Shown: piece by piece, positions 37,901-49,929 of the stretch
Numbering within the stretch: position 1 is the stretch's first letter
How the letters are laid out: every line of letters starts with the position of its first letter
The notes under the pieces: generated by a model
What the model saw: only the letters and a program-made list of their open reading frames with translations
Database searches by the model: none
Told to the model about the DNA's origin: nothing
Source: Nyssa sinensis
Taxonomy: Eukaryota; Streptophyta; Magnoliopsida; Cornales; Nyssaceae
Assembly (NCBI GenBank): GCA_008638375.1
Contig: CM018032.1
Span: 2,795,001 to 2,859,000, forward strand
Reading direction: 5' to 3'
Length of the DNA stretch: 64,000 bases
Position numbers and translations under genes: made by a program

Positions 37901-39120
37901 TGACAAACCAAAACCCCGGATATCAGCCTAACCACCCCGAAACACCATCAAACTCCTCAAAAATGATAAAATACACTTGCACGAACTTATGGCACTCGGT
38001 TCGGATGCCCGGTTTGAAACTTATGCAAGTTTCAGCTCCAAAAAGGCCCATTTTAGGGTTTTGACAGACCAAAATACCAGATATCAACCAAATGAGCCCA
38101 AAACCCCATTAAACATCTCACAAATGATAAAAGACACTTACACGAACTTACAGTAATCGGTTCGGATACCCGGTTTGAAAACATATGCAAGTTTCAGCTC
38201 CAAAAAGGCCCATTTGGGGTTTTGACAGACCAAAATTCTGGATATCGGCCTAACTACACCGAACCCCATCACACATCTCACAAATGATAAAATAGACTTG
38301 CACGAACTTACGGTAATCGGTTCGGATGCCCGGTTTTAAACTTATGCAAGTTTTAGGTCCAAAAAGGCCCATTTTGGGGTTTTGACACTACCAAAACCCT
38401 AGATATCAGTCTAACCACCCCAAAACCCATCAAACACATCAAAAATGATAAAATACACTTGCACAAACATACGACACTCCGTTCGGAAGCCCGGTTTGAA
38501 ACTTATGCAAGTTTCAGCTCCGAAAAGGCCCATTTTGGGGTTTTGATAGACCAAAATGCCGGATATTGGCCTAAATACACCAAAACCCCATCAAACAACT
38601 CAAAAATGATAAAATAGACTTGCACGAACTTACGGCACTCGGTTCGGATACCTGGTTTGAAACTTATGCAAGTTTCAGCTCCAAAAAGGCCAATTTGGAG
38701 GTTTTGACAGACCAAAATGCCGGATATCGGCCTAACTACACTGAAACCCCATCACACACCTCACAAATGATAAAACAGACTTGTACGAACTTACGGTAAC
38801 CGGTTCGGATGCCTGCTTTTAAACTTATGCAAGTTTTAGGTCCAAAAAGGCCCTTTTTGCGGTTTTGACAGAACAAAACCCCGGATATCATCCTAACCAA
38901 CCTAAAACCTCATAAAAACACCTCATAAATGATAAAATACACTTGCATGAATTTATGGCACTCGGTTCGGATGCTCGGTTTGAAACTTATGCAAGTTTCA
39001 GCTCCAAAAAAACCCATTTTGGGGTTTTGACAGACCAAAATGCTGGATATCGGCCTAACTACACTGGAACCCCATCAAACACCTCAAAAATGATAAAATG
39101 GACTTGCACGAACTTACGGC
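34940..39120 (+). repeat. Second higher-order repeat, about 2,092-bp unit, two copies
   Basis: Monomer variants at 35606, 35723 and 36411 recur at 37699, 37816 and 38503, an offset of 2,092-2,093 bp, or 13 monomers. Shared rare variants include ccaccaccaaacccc, ccagatatcaaccaaatgag and gtttgaaaacatatgc. The sequence at 39115 begins a third copy, then diverges. Confidence 0.92.
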
Positions 39121-40765
39121 ACTCCGTTCGGATACCCGGTTTGAAACTTATGCAAGTTTTAGCTCCAAAAAGGTCCATTTTGAGGTTTTGACAGACCAAA
39201 ATGCCGGATATCGGTCTAACCACCCCGAAACCCCATGACATAGCTCCCAAATGGTAAACTAGACTTGCACGAACTTATGACACTCGGTTCCGATGCCCGG
39301 TTTGAAACTTACGCAAGTTTCAAGTCTAAAAAGGCCTATTTTGGGGTTTTGACAGACCAAAATGCTGGATATCGGCCTAACTACATCGAAACCCCATCAC
39401 ACACCTCAAAAATGATAAAATACAGTTGCACGAACTTACGACACTCGGTTCCGATGCCCGGTTTGAAACTTATGCAAGTTTTAGGTCTAAAAAGGCCCAT
39501 TTTGGGGTTTTGACAGACCAAAATGTCGGATATCGGCCTAACCACCCCGAAACCCCATCACACAGCTCCCAAAGGATAAAATAGACTTGCACGAACTTAC
39601 GGCAATAGGTTCCGATGCCCGGTTTGAAACTTATGCAAGTTTCAAGTCCAAAAAGGCCCATTTTGGGGTTTTGACAGACCCAAATGCTGGATATCGGCCT
39701 AACTATACTGAAACCCCATCACACACCTCACAAATGATAAAATACACTTGCACGAACTTACGGCACTCTGTTCGGATACCCGGTTTGAAACTTATGCAAG
39801 TTTCAGCTCCAAAAAGGCCCATTTTTGGGTTTTGACAGACCAAAATGCCGGATATCGGCCTAACTACATCAAAATCTCATCATACACCTCACAAATGATA
39901 AAATAGACTTGCACGAACTTACGGTAATCGGTTCGGATGCCCGGTTTGAAACTTATGCAAGTTTTAGGTCCAAAAAGGCCCATTTTGGGGTTTTGACAGA
40001 CCAAAACCATGGATATCAGCCTAACCACCCCAAAACTCCATCAAACACCTCAAAAATGATAAAATACACTTTCACAAACTTATGGCACTCGGTTCGGATG
40101 CCCGGTTTGAAACTTATGTAAGTTTCAGCTCCAAAAAGGCGCATTTTGGGGTTTTGACAGACCAAAATACCAGATATCAACCCAACGAGCCCAAAACCTC
40201 ATTAAACACCTCACAAATGATAAAATACACTTACAAGAACTTACAGCACTCGGTTCGGATACCCGGTTTGAAACTTATGCAAGTTTCAGCTCCAAAAAGG
40301 CCTATTTTGGGGTTTTGACAGACCAAAACTTTGGATATCGGCCTAACCACCCTGAAACCCCATCACACAACTCCCAAATGATAAAATAGACTTGAAAAAA
40401 CTTACGACACTCGGTTTGGATTCCCGATTGAAACTTATGCAAGTTTCAGCTCCGAAAAGGCCCATTTTGGGGTTTTGACAGACCAAAATACCAGATATCA
40501 ACCAAACGAGCCTGAAACCCCATCAAACACCTCACAAATGATAAAATTGGCTTGTACGAACTTACGACACTCGGTTCGGATGCCCGGATTGAAACTTATA
40601 CAAGTTTTTGCTCCGAAAATGCCCATTTTGGAGTTTTGACGGACCAAAATGCCGGATATCGGCCTAACTATCCCGAAACCCCATCAAAAACCTCACAAAT
40701 GACAAAATAGACTTGCACAAACTTACAAAAATTAGTTCGGATTAGTGGTTTATAACTTATGCTAC

Positions 40766-41236
40766 TTTATGTCGTTCTTATTATTTATGCATGAAAAAAA
40801 GAAAAAGAAAAATTAAACTATTCACATTCTATATTTCATATATATTTAATAATTGTTCTAATATATACCATTTGATCTTTATTTCAGATTGATTGGGATT
40901 ATTGCGTCACCGTCTTTATGTTTTCCATCGGGATTTATTATTTTTATTTGTTTTTTTCTTTTTTCTTTTCATGGACATTTGTAGTTATATGTTTTGAGAC
41001 AATTTTTTATTTTTCTATTTATTGTTAAATTGTACTTTTACAAATGTACGCAATTAGTATAATATATATATATATATATATATGAATGTATTTTTCTTTT
41101 TTAATATATTCATTTCAGAATGTTTGGATTTTATTGTATATCAGGATGATTGATATAGGTTTAAATAGGAATAAAACAACAAAGAAAACAAAGCAAACAA
41201 GGTTGGAAAACGGGCAAAAAAAAAAAAAAAAACCTT
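40766..41236. other. AT-rich right interior of the CACTA element
   Basis: A/T-rich DNA with an (AT)n run near 41060 and an A run near 41219. No gene and no satellite are visible. Confidence 0.7.
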
Positions 41237-41592
41237 TAGCAACGCACAGAAAAGCGTCGCTAAAAGTAAAGAAATAACAATGCTAATTCACTATTAGCGA
41301 CGCACTCTGTGTGTCGCTAATAGTACCTTTTAGCGACGACCAAGTGTGCGTCGCTAATAGTATCTTTTAGCGACGCTCTTTGCCTCTATTTATAATATTT
41401 GCGACGCGCATTCGCAATTATTAGCGACACCGTTTGTACGTCGCTAATAGTTTCTTTTAGCGACGCTTAGGGGTGTGTGGGTCGCCAATACTATTAGCGA
41501 CGCCAATATTTGTGGCGACTTTAGCGATGCTCAGGTGTGCGTCGCAAAATATCATTAGCGACGCATTTTCCCTGTGCGTCGCTAATAATGCC
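41237..41592. repeat. Right subterminal repeats of the CACTA element
   Basis: About nine to ten copies of the GCGACGC/GCGTCGC motif with attached TTAGC or GCTAATA, in both orientations, matching the left-end set. Confidence 0.9.
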
Positions 41593-41605
41593 TTTTCTTG
41601 TAGTG
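41593..41605 (-). repeat. CACTA right terminal inverted repeat
   Basis: TTTTCTTGTAGTG, the reverse complement of the left end, followed by target duplication AAT. Confidence 0.96.
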
Positions 41606-41608
41606 AAT

Positions 41609-42420
41609 GGAGGTGCTTCGTGGGGTATGTATGAATATTATGTTTGACCTTGTATGTACTGACTATCTTGATTATTATTGTTATACCACACGGAGTGGTG
41701 CCATGCCTGATTGATTATATTATCCATGCTTATGATTAATGGATGTTGTTATTGTGTGCTTGTGATGCATATTGGACCTTAAGGTGTGTCCTCTTCAGAC
41801 TTGCAATAATTTTTTCACTTTGCTTGCTTGTGTGTTTTGGAAAATCTTATTGAGCGTTATGGCAGCTCACCTCTGCTGTTCATAGGAATGACAAATATTA
41901 ACTTAAAGAGGGAAAGTTGTTGGAGCCTTGCAGGATGGACAGAAGTTAACGTAGTGTCCAGTTTACATTTATGCATTTACTCATTTGTATTTATTAAGGG
42001 TGCCTGTACCCTTCAGACCTTGTTGTATATATATGATGTATATAAATACTGTTAGAGTCATCTTTGGACATTACTATGTGTTACTCTATTGATGAATGGT
42101 TGGTATAGTGCCTTTGATAGTAATCAATTTTATTTAATCCCGTTATAGGACTTGAACAAGTCTAATTAAGGAACTGAACCGAAACTAATTAAAGGAAATC
42201 AATTAAAACAAATGACCTGTATTTTATACACTTGACTAGGATGATCAGTCCTATTACCTTTTTTTTCAGGGTCCCAATGACCCTTTAGTCTAGCCCTCCA
42301 GGTTAGGGGAGTGACATCCTTACTCTTCCTTATAAATAAGACCTAATGGCCACCATAATCAAGAACACAAAAATTTAAGAGCCAGAGTGCTATTGCAATA
42401 ATTCTCTCTCTCTCTCTCTC

Positions 42421-42458
<38 letters not shown>

Positions 42459-43217
42459 AAACCTTGTTCTACCCAATTCAAGCTAAAAGTTCTACCCATT
42501 CAAGATGGAGTTCTACATAACTAATGATTTGAAGTCAAGGAGTTTAAGCTAAAGTCTTGTCTGATTAGCCGCAAATAATTAGGTACGTTCCCTAAAACCC
42601 TTCTTTTTTCCTTGTCCCAATTCAATTCATCTTATTAATCTTGATAAAATCAATTGAATTGGAGAACTACGTTGGCTTTGATTTTGTTATTTGAACGAAT
42701 ACGTAAGATGCCTCTTAAGGTCAAATCTACTCTTTTTCCTCATCTTATTGACTTTATGTCTTTTTTTGATTTTATTTGCTCATGCAATCATTATCATTAT
42801 CTTTCTCTACTAGTTCTCTCTTTTATTTTTGTCATGAAATATACGCCTTGTGGATGGACATTAGAGGCCAGTCTATTCAAACTGGGCAGAATGGGTGCCT
42901 AACCTCTTTCTTTCTTGTACTTTGTCTCCTGGATCTAGAATTCTCTTTATTTATTGTAGACTACTCTACTTTAATTTTTTAGCCAATGTCAAGGGATTTA
43001 GAATGTAACTAGGACCAAAGTAATGTAATTTTGATTTTTCTTTGTTATTTCCTTTACATGTATTCTCCATGTGTTGTATTAGGTTTTCATGTTATTAACC
43101 TAAAACAAGCTGACAACTCATTTTTACATTCTTATGCACCCCAATTCAAAAAGAGGATGTTCCTCTCCCACTTTAAAGGAGTGGACAACTGGGTTTTTCC
43201 GACCCCTACACTTATAG
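41609..43217 (+). mobile_element. Degenerate LTR-like sequence upstream of a retroelement primer site
   Basis: Just before a tRNA-primer-like site, this stretch contains a TATA-like cttataaataag (42330), a CT/AT microsatellite (42403-42455) and wording (gggtgcctaacctctttc near 42892) that I associate with the R-U5 part of Tat/Ogre LTRs. The LTR probably ends near cccctaca at 43210; its start could not be found. No gene is supported here. Confidence 0.4.
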
Positions 43218-43236
43218 TGGCAACTCTACTAGGGAC
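43218..43236 (+). promoter_or_regulatory. Primer-binding-site-like sequence of a Tat/Ogre-type retroelement
   Basis: TGGCAACTCTACTAGGGAC resembles the TGGCGACTC...GGGGA tRNA-Arg-type primer site described for Ogre/Tat elements, with a few changes. It lies 7 bp after a CA dinucleotide that could end the LTR. Confidence 0.45.
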
Positions 43237-46200
43237 TAAAAGAGCTAATCCCATTATTGTGTTCATCTACAAGGCTTCTATTTTTATGTACTTATTTTCT
43301 GTATTATTCTATTTGTTTATTACTTGAATGGATGTATGGAATTCATGTGCTAATCAATTTAAAAGTGGAATACCAAGCACACATTTCGTATCATTGCATA
43401 TGCATATGCACTATATACCCTTTTAACCCCCAAATGGTCGATAGGCTGCTCCCCAATTCGTTTCTTTTTGTTGGGAATGCCGGTAAAATCCTTCCACTCC
43501 TCGATCCCATACCACTTGACCAGGGAAGCCTCTGATGGTGCCTTGGGAGGTATATCAAAGGGATAGTGTCATATCATTTGACTGTGGTTGTTTCCTTAAT
43601 GACCATGGGAGGTATATAACACATCCTATCGAGGGGAGCCTAAAGTATGTATTACCCAGCCTAACAGCATGCATTTAGTTCGTATTAGACTCTTGGTTTA
43701 GGTGAAAAATCCAGTTTTTGGATAAGACACTCACGGAGCTGCGCAAAAATCATGTCATAAAAAAGCCTAAAAAAAGTTCGGACGACGCAATCTCTATGGC
43801 GAGTGCCAATTAACACTCACTGTGTGTCGATCAACACACAAAGGATGCCACACCTAAATTTCCCAATTTCATAAATTTTTGAAAAGTTACAGCTTTGTCA
43901 CATCCCAAACCCCACCTTATGCAGATTTGTCCCTTTTACCGTATATTGATGATGTGTTTAACCAAAGACCTCTTTACATATTCAAATAGATTGCATTCAA
44001 TTATATATAATCATGTAGTAAAATTTACATCAATTTTTTTTTGCAGAGCATAAGTAAACATTACATCAGAGTTACAATCATATGAGCCCATCATTTCATT
44101 ACACATGTATGTCTAGATTATTATATTAATACAAAACATCATTCGCATTCTTATCTTACTTTAAGTTATCACATTAATTTGGTATCTATCACCTCAGGTT
44201 TATTTCGGAGGGATACCATTTGGATATCACTCAAGGTCTCAAAGTGTGAATATTACCCAAAAGTGGGGGCCTGATAGGTAGGTCTTGAATAAAATTTTTT
44301 TTTTTTTATATTAATTTCAATTCTTGGTTAAAAAAAAGATGACACAATCAACAAAATCACTCAATGTAATTAATCCGCCATTTATGTCCATCCACCAAAG
44401 AATTTTCCAAGAATCAATCAAACACACAAACTTATCAAACTTTACCAAATTTATCAATCTATCTTAATTTTATATGAAATTTTATCAATTCAAAGGAAAT
44501 TTAACTAAGTGATCAATTTATGATTTCATTCAATTTACTCAATCAAATTTTCAATTAATCAAATTAAAGAACAATTATGAATTTCGTGAAAACACAATTT
44601 CTATATTCTAGCAGAAGCATTCAATTAAAGAATATAGTAAATTGGAATAGATAGAGAGAATGAGAGATTTGCAAACTGATTGATGACGGAGAAATCACTA
44701 AGGACAACAATCCATAGAGTAAAACTCTAAAATCAAGCCAATGTTGAAGGAAGACTTCCACTATGATGGAAAATGAAATACAACGTATCTACAAACAAGC
44801 TTAGTACCTCGAGCTCCGTTCTCCTTGATCACGTCTTCAAATTCTCCTTGAATCCTCAAGCATCACATAGCCAAAAAATTCACAACCGGAATCCTTGACG
44901 ATTTTGGAATCCTCCAATCAAGCCACTCAACAATTGGGAATCCTCACAACCTCGATGTTCACCGATCGCTTAAAGTCGAATCCTCAAGCTTGAACTCCAT
45001 CTTTCGTCAATGGTGAAATTGACATAAACTAAGGCTCCTAGATCTTATTTAGATCTAGTGAATGATTTAAATCGATCAATGAATAAGAGTAGAGATATGT
45101 ATGAATGACATGTATGAATGATCTCTCATAAGAGTTTCAAGATCTATCAACAATTTAGCTCTCACAAATTAAGACTCTCTCACTCTGTTTTTTACTGTCC
45201 CCTATTATATTTTAGTGTATTTTCGCAAAGAGCTTGTTCGATCCCCAAATGGCTTGAAAACAAAATATAAATCTATTTTTTGCCTTGGGTTTATTCGAAT
45301 GAACCATCATTCGTTCGAATGAAAAATGAACGAATATCAAACGAGTACAACTCTAAGGTTGTAGCTCTTCGTTTGATACAAAGCCTTCGAACGAATGAAC
45401 ATGAATGAGAATGAACTTTTTTGTTGTTCGTTCGAATGAGCCAAGACTTCGTTCGAATGAGTAATAGAGAGTTGCTTATTCTTGCTTATCTTATGAACTG
45501 AATTTTTCCTTTAAGTATTTTAAGGATGTATTTTAAAAAAATTGGTTCACAACCAGAAGTCAATCACATATATGATGTTATGATAAAAACTATATATAAT
45601 ACATGATGTGAGTGTGTGAGACCCAAATCAAATACAAAAGTCTAATATACCCTACGAGAACCAAGTCGATCGGTAGTGATACATGGTAATGTCTCTTGAA
45701 TGAACATGGAGAAGAACGGGCATTGAGGTACTCACTCGTAGGACTTATGTAACGATTACACACAAAACATGTTTTGTCAAACCAGATTAGCCAATTACAA
45801 TATTGGACACCATGGCCCTAACAAGGTAGATAACTCTATAGCTGGGATACTAATTCCCTTCTAGCTAGAGTCTTTACTTCACATAGCTTATTAGCGTCTG
45901 AATCTGAAAGACTTCTAGTCATTCCTGAAAATATACAAGATAAAACTCTGTGAGCTTTATGAAAAACTCATGAATAACAATAGTTTCCCGTCATGGGTTT
46001 CTAGAAACCCCTTACATTATCTTTCATGGATAACATTTAAAAAGAGTTATACTGAAAGCTACTGATATTTGTAAAACATATACATATAACTGAGTTGCAA
46101 GATATATAATAAATCATGCAAGTTCTTATGCTAGATAGTTTTGCAATATAAATCATGATAACAAAAAATCTGATGCTAGTAAGAAAATGGTGAAATAATA

Positions 46201-46799
46201 CATGCCAAGCATCTATAAGCTTTGTCCCTTGGGACCATATAATGACCGGTCCAAAAGCCCCTAAATCTCGATTAATGTCGAACATAAGGTCCGTGTCATC
46301 ATGAACTTCGCTTGTCATTTTTCTTATAATTTTCAAATTTGAAGTTGAAAATCGGGATAATTGATCCTCCCAAAGCTTGAAACAAGTGTGAAACGCTTCA
46401 ATCTAATCTCTCTCACAACCTTGCAAAAAATGAGCACAAGTGCAAAATGTGGGAACTCAAAAAACATAATGAAATGTTCAAAAAACCATAACCCTTTAAA
46501 GTGGTCTACCCACGCACCCAAGTGCTAATTGGTACTCACGAGTAGCCGATCAGCACACAAAGGGGCAAAACCCATTCTCTATGTGTCGATCGGCACGTAG
46601 AGACTATATTAGGCCTTTTTCCAATTTCGGCTCATTTTTTTCCAATTTCAGCCCATTTCTTGTCAAATTCAAGCTTTTTTGTCAAAATGAAAATTGTAAT
46701 TTCTAATTCTAGTCAAAGTTTACCAATGGGCCAGATAATGGCATTGGCCCACTAATTCGAAACTGACATTCATCAAGTTACTTGCGATTCCATTAAAAG
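43237..46799. other. Degenerate retroelement-derived DNA, no gene
   Basis: No ORF is supported. At 43896 a TGTCACATCCCAAACC start resembles the start of the LTR at 48989 and chromovirus (Tekay-type) LTRs. Two related segments with gtgtcgatc-cacacaaagg occur at 43790-43850 and 46520-46600. The TTCGTTCGAA motif cluster recurs at 45290-45460. The pieces are too mixed to delimit elements. Confidence 0.4.
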
Positions 46800-48009
46800 A
46801 TCCTGTGCGTAACATTTCTTTAGTGGTTCCTCGAGATCCAGGCCTTGTCTTTTGAGCAGGACACAACCATTTTTTCTCTAAAAAATTAAAATTGTTGAAT
46901 CATTTGAGTTAAATCAATTCATTCCTCAACAAGTTTAAGTCATTCTTCTCCCATAGAGTTATACAAAATAGCATCATTCTAGCAGAATTAATCGAAGTCA
47001 TCTCCCCAGCGAGTCACAATCTAACACAGAGTTATGGGACTTTTGTTTTCCTATAAAATCAGTTTGAAATCATTCTCAATTGAAAAGTATTCCTCATTTC
47101 CTATTAAGATAGCATTCCTTTTAGGAAAATCTTGTTAGGATAGCATTCCTTTCAGATAAGTCATCCATTAAAGACGTAATCTCATTAAAAATCCTATTAG
47201 TATAGCATTGCTTTTAGGAAGATTTTCTCAGGATAATATTCCTTTTAGATAAGTCATCCATTAAGGATGTAATGTCATTAAAAATATAATTAAGATAGCA
47301 TTCATTTTTGGAAAATCATTTTAGGATAGCATTCCTTTCAAAAAAGTCATCGTTTAAAGACATAATCTCATTAAAAATCCTATTAGGATATCATTCCTTT
47401 AGGGAAAATCATGTCAAGATAGCATTCCTTTTAGATAAGTCATCCATTAAGGACGTAATCTCATTAAAAATCCTATTAGGATAACATTCCTTTCAGGAAA
47501 ATCCTATTAGGATAACATTCTTTTCAAGCAAACCGTCCATCAAGGAGGTAACCTCTTATAAACCTACTAGGATGGAATTTCCTTTTAGGTAAAATGTCTC
47601 AGGACATGAACCCATCTCATGAAAACACAACCTAATGAAATGCTTGTTAGGATCACATTTCCCTATAAGTAAAACATCTGAGAACATAATCCCATCTCAT
47701 GAGAACACAACCTCATGCTTGTTAATTAGGATCGCGTTTCCTCCCAAGCAAACTCTCATGAGTCATTTCGACGATGTAACCTCACGACAATCCTATAGAG
47801 ATGAGTCTTTTTAGGAAAAACTAGTAAGGACAACACTATTTTTTGCTATTTACGAACTACGGAAGGTCTGATTCATCTGAGGGTGATACGTAGGAATATC
47901 ATCTTCAAATGAGTCTGATCACATCAAACTCACAATGAAGGTTAAAATGGGTATCTTTTTCTAACGTTGACATTTAGTTGTTTACAAGTTCAGTCAAAGA
48001 GGGGTTCTC
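46800..48009 (+). mobile_element. 3' untranslated region of a decayed Tat/Ogre-type retroelement
   Basis: The phrase cgaactacggaaggtctgattc, then gggtgatacgtagg (47865-47895), is typical of the non-coding 3' part of Tat-type plant elements. A purine run (aaagagggg, 47997-48004) suits a polypurine tract directly before an LTR start. Confidence 0.45.
47099..47560 (+). repeat. Irregular tandem repeat with taggatagcattcctttta units
   Basis: About ten variants of aggatagcattccttt plus aagtcatccattaaggacg and aatctcattaaaaatcc repeat in nested 30-130-bp arrangements. Confidence 0.75.
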
Positions 48010-48800
48010 TGTAGATACCTCATTTTGTGACCATTGATTGGATAAAGGCAAAACTATAATTTTGCGACATTCTGAGGATATTTTGGTCATTTAAATTTTC
48101 ATTGCATATTTTGAGAAAATCCTTTGATTAGGGTAGTTTCATCATTTCTGATAAATTACTAAGATATTTTCCACTTGGGGGTATTTTGGTAATTTCTCCC
48201 ATCATTTGGTCCCTAGGGGTAGTTTGTTCATTTTACATATTTTTGACCCCTAAGGGCCTTCTCATAATTTCACACATCTCTCTAGTCCTCAAGGGAATTC
48301 TCAATAATTCCTAAAGGCTTCCCATCTCATAGGAGTACTCTGGTAATTTTACCAGAATCCTATCTTTAGTATGACTCTTCCGGCCAGAATCTTACCTCTA
48401 ATAGGACTCTTTTGTCCATTGAAGGATGTTTTAGTAATTTCGACACCATAATGCCCTTTAAGAAAAATTTGGTAATTTTGGCACAATCTTACCCTCAATG
48501 GGATTTTTTGGTCACTTGAGGGACATTTTCTTAATTTCTATATCATTTTACCCCTTTGGGAGTAATTTGGTAATTTCAGCCCTTTGGTGAAAAATTAGGG
48601 ACATTTTCATGCATTGAGCGATAATTTAGTCATTTTTCATGTTTTATGGCAATCTTGTAATTTTTCACCAAATTGAGGGAGATTTGGTACTCTTGAGTGA
48701 TTTAGGATTTTTCATTGTTAGAATTTCATAAATTTAGATGATAGGTATTTCCTTTAGAGGAGATACATTGAATCTAGACATTTGTTTATTATTTAGAATA
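48010..48800 (+). mobile_element. Truncated 3' LTR of the Tat/Ogre-type element
   Basis: Starts TGTAGATACCTCATTTTGTGACC right after the polypurine tract. It contains repeated tttggtaattt phrases, as in Ogre-like LTRs. It is cut off at 48801 where the duplicated intron sequence begins, so no CA end or target duplication is seen. Confidence 0.5.
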
Positions 48801-49436
48801 AAAACTTTGTGAATTGTACCCCTTCAAGTGCATTTTTCTTGGCTCAAATGTTGTATATTCATTGTAAAACAGGGCAAGATTGTCGTAGAAATGTTTGTTT
48901 TATCTGTTCATTCATGTATGGATGGTTAAATAATTTGAGATTTCCATTTCTTAGTTGAATTCTTGGAATAGTAAAACCATGTCTAGTGTGTCATGACCCG
49001 AAACCCACCTTGTGCGAATTTGGGATCGCGGGGCAGACCCTCTGGCCGTCCCTACCTTTTCTTTTAACTATATGAGTGATAACAATATGTAATATACAAT
49101 AATTTAACAGTTATACAGCGGAAGTCATAATAAGGTTCTATATACATATCAAAAAGAGAACCAACATTCACATCACCCCTAGGTGGTGAATACATGAGAG
49201 AGTTAAGACTGTACTGATCATTTTCTATCACATTTCAAAAATGTCCACTATAGCTCGCAAGCTCCTATCGTCTGCTTGCAACGTCCCTTCTTGAAATAAA
49301 TATAGAAATCTGAATGAGTTAATTTAGCTCAGTAAGTAAATTCCCTTCACTTTGTCATGACTTAGGGTCAATATAGAAAAGAGCATAATTCAAGACAATC
49401 AAGGATACGATAACATGATAGTTAGTTAAGAAATAG

Positions 49437-49612
49437 AACGTCACAATAGCCAATAGAATAGAATATCACAATAGCCACTAGAATAGATTATCACAATAGC
49501 CAATAGAATAGAATATCACAATAGCCACTAGAATTGAGTATCACAATAGTCAATAGAACAGATTATCACAATAGCCACTAGAATAGAGTATCACAATAGC
49601 CACTAGTCCAAA
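49437..49612 (+). repeat. Minisatellite, about 30-bp units
   Basis: Repeated atcacaatagcca-tagaatag units (about six), alternating ccaatag and ccactag variants. Confidence 0.85.
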
Positions 49613-49929
49613 ACATGAAACAATAGAAATGACTCTTAGGTCCAAGGTCCAGAATAGTAGGAATACATTATACTTTTATTTTATTTGGACTCTGGGATTT
49701 ATTTTAATTAATAAATTAATAAATTTAATTAATTAATTTAATTTAATATTATATATTATTTATGTGGAAATATAACCACATGTGTCTTAGTGGCACAGTG
49801 GTTTGCGTGTGGGGTTTAGGTACCCACACCCTTCAGTGGTTGAGGGATCAAAACTTGGGGGCAGCAGCCCTTTTTATTTTTCAAACATTTCCTAAGCCAA
49901 ACAGCGGATAAGGGCAATTTAGGGATAGG

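Larger units (their letters stand above)
19608..40765 (+). repeat. 161-bp satellite array inside the CACTA element, about 131 monomers
   Basis: Head-to-tail monomers run without interruption from the transposase junction to about 40765. Successive cttgca start points at 19632 and 19793 give a 161-bp period, and repeat offsets elsewhere are multiples of about 161. Core phrases in each unit are acttacggcactcggttcgg, tgcccggtttgaaac, ttatgcaagttt, ccaaaaaggcccattttggg, gttttgacagaccaaaa, ggatatcggcctaac and cccaaatgataaaatagac. Variant monomers partly alternate (tagactt/tacactt; accacccc/actacacc; agctccc/acctca), giving a patchy 322-bp dimer. The last unit (40720-40765) is strongly decayed, as at satellite edges. 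All ORFs here (60-110 codons, both strands) are by-products of the repeat; 161 is not a multiple of 3. Confidence 0.97.
16313..41605 (+). mobile_element. CACTA (En/Spm-type) DNA transposon filled with satellite DNA, 25.3 kb
   Basis: The left end is CACTACAAGAAAA (16313-16325); the right end is its exact inverted copy (41593-41605). The 3-bp direct repeat AAT flanks both ends (16310-16312 and 41606-41608), the hallmark of CACTA transposition. Both ends carry arrays of GCGACGC/GCGTCGC subterminal repeats, the usual binding sites of the TNPA-like protein. Internal contents in order: left subterminal repeats, a CT and GC-rich leader-like region, AT-rich DNA, a truncated transposase exon, about 21 kb of 161-bp satellite, AT-rich DNA, and right subterminal repeats. 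Most of TNP2 and all of any TNPA-like gene are missing, so the copy is non-autonomous; it could only move if transposase were supplied in trans. The orientation given follows the transposase fragment. Confidence 0.96.

Noticed and set aside
19608..40765. CRISPR-like array of regularly spaced repeats
   Set aside because: The whole 161-bp unit is repeated with no unique spacers, in a plant transposon; it is a satellite.
19650..40770. Dozens of similar 60-110-residue ORFs on both strands, looking like a tandem gene family
   Set aside because: They are readings of the 161-bp satellite, span about 1.5 monomers, occur on both strands at the same places and shift frame each unit because 161 is not divisible by 3. 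No start context or domain supports them.
43218..48800. One continuous Tat/Ogre element from primer site to 3' LTR
   Set aside because: The left end shows no TGTAGATACC-type LTR start matching 48010, there is no gag-pol between, and a Tekay-like LTR start intervenes at 43896, so these may be pieces of different elements.
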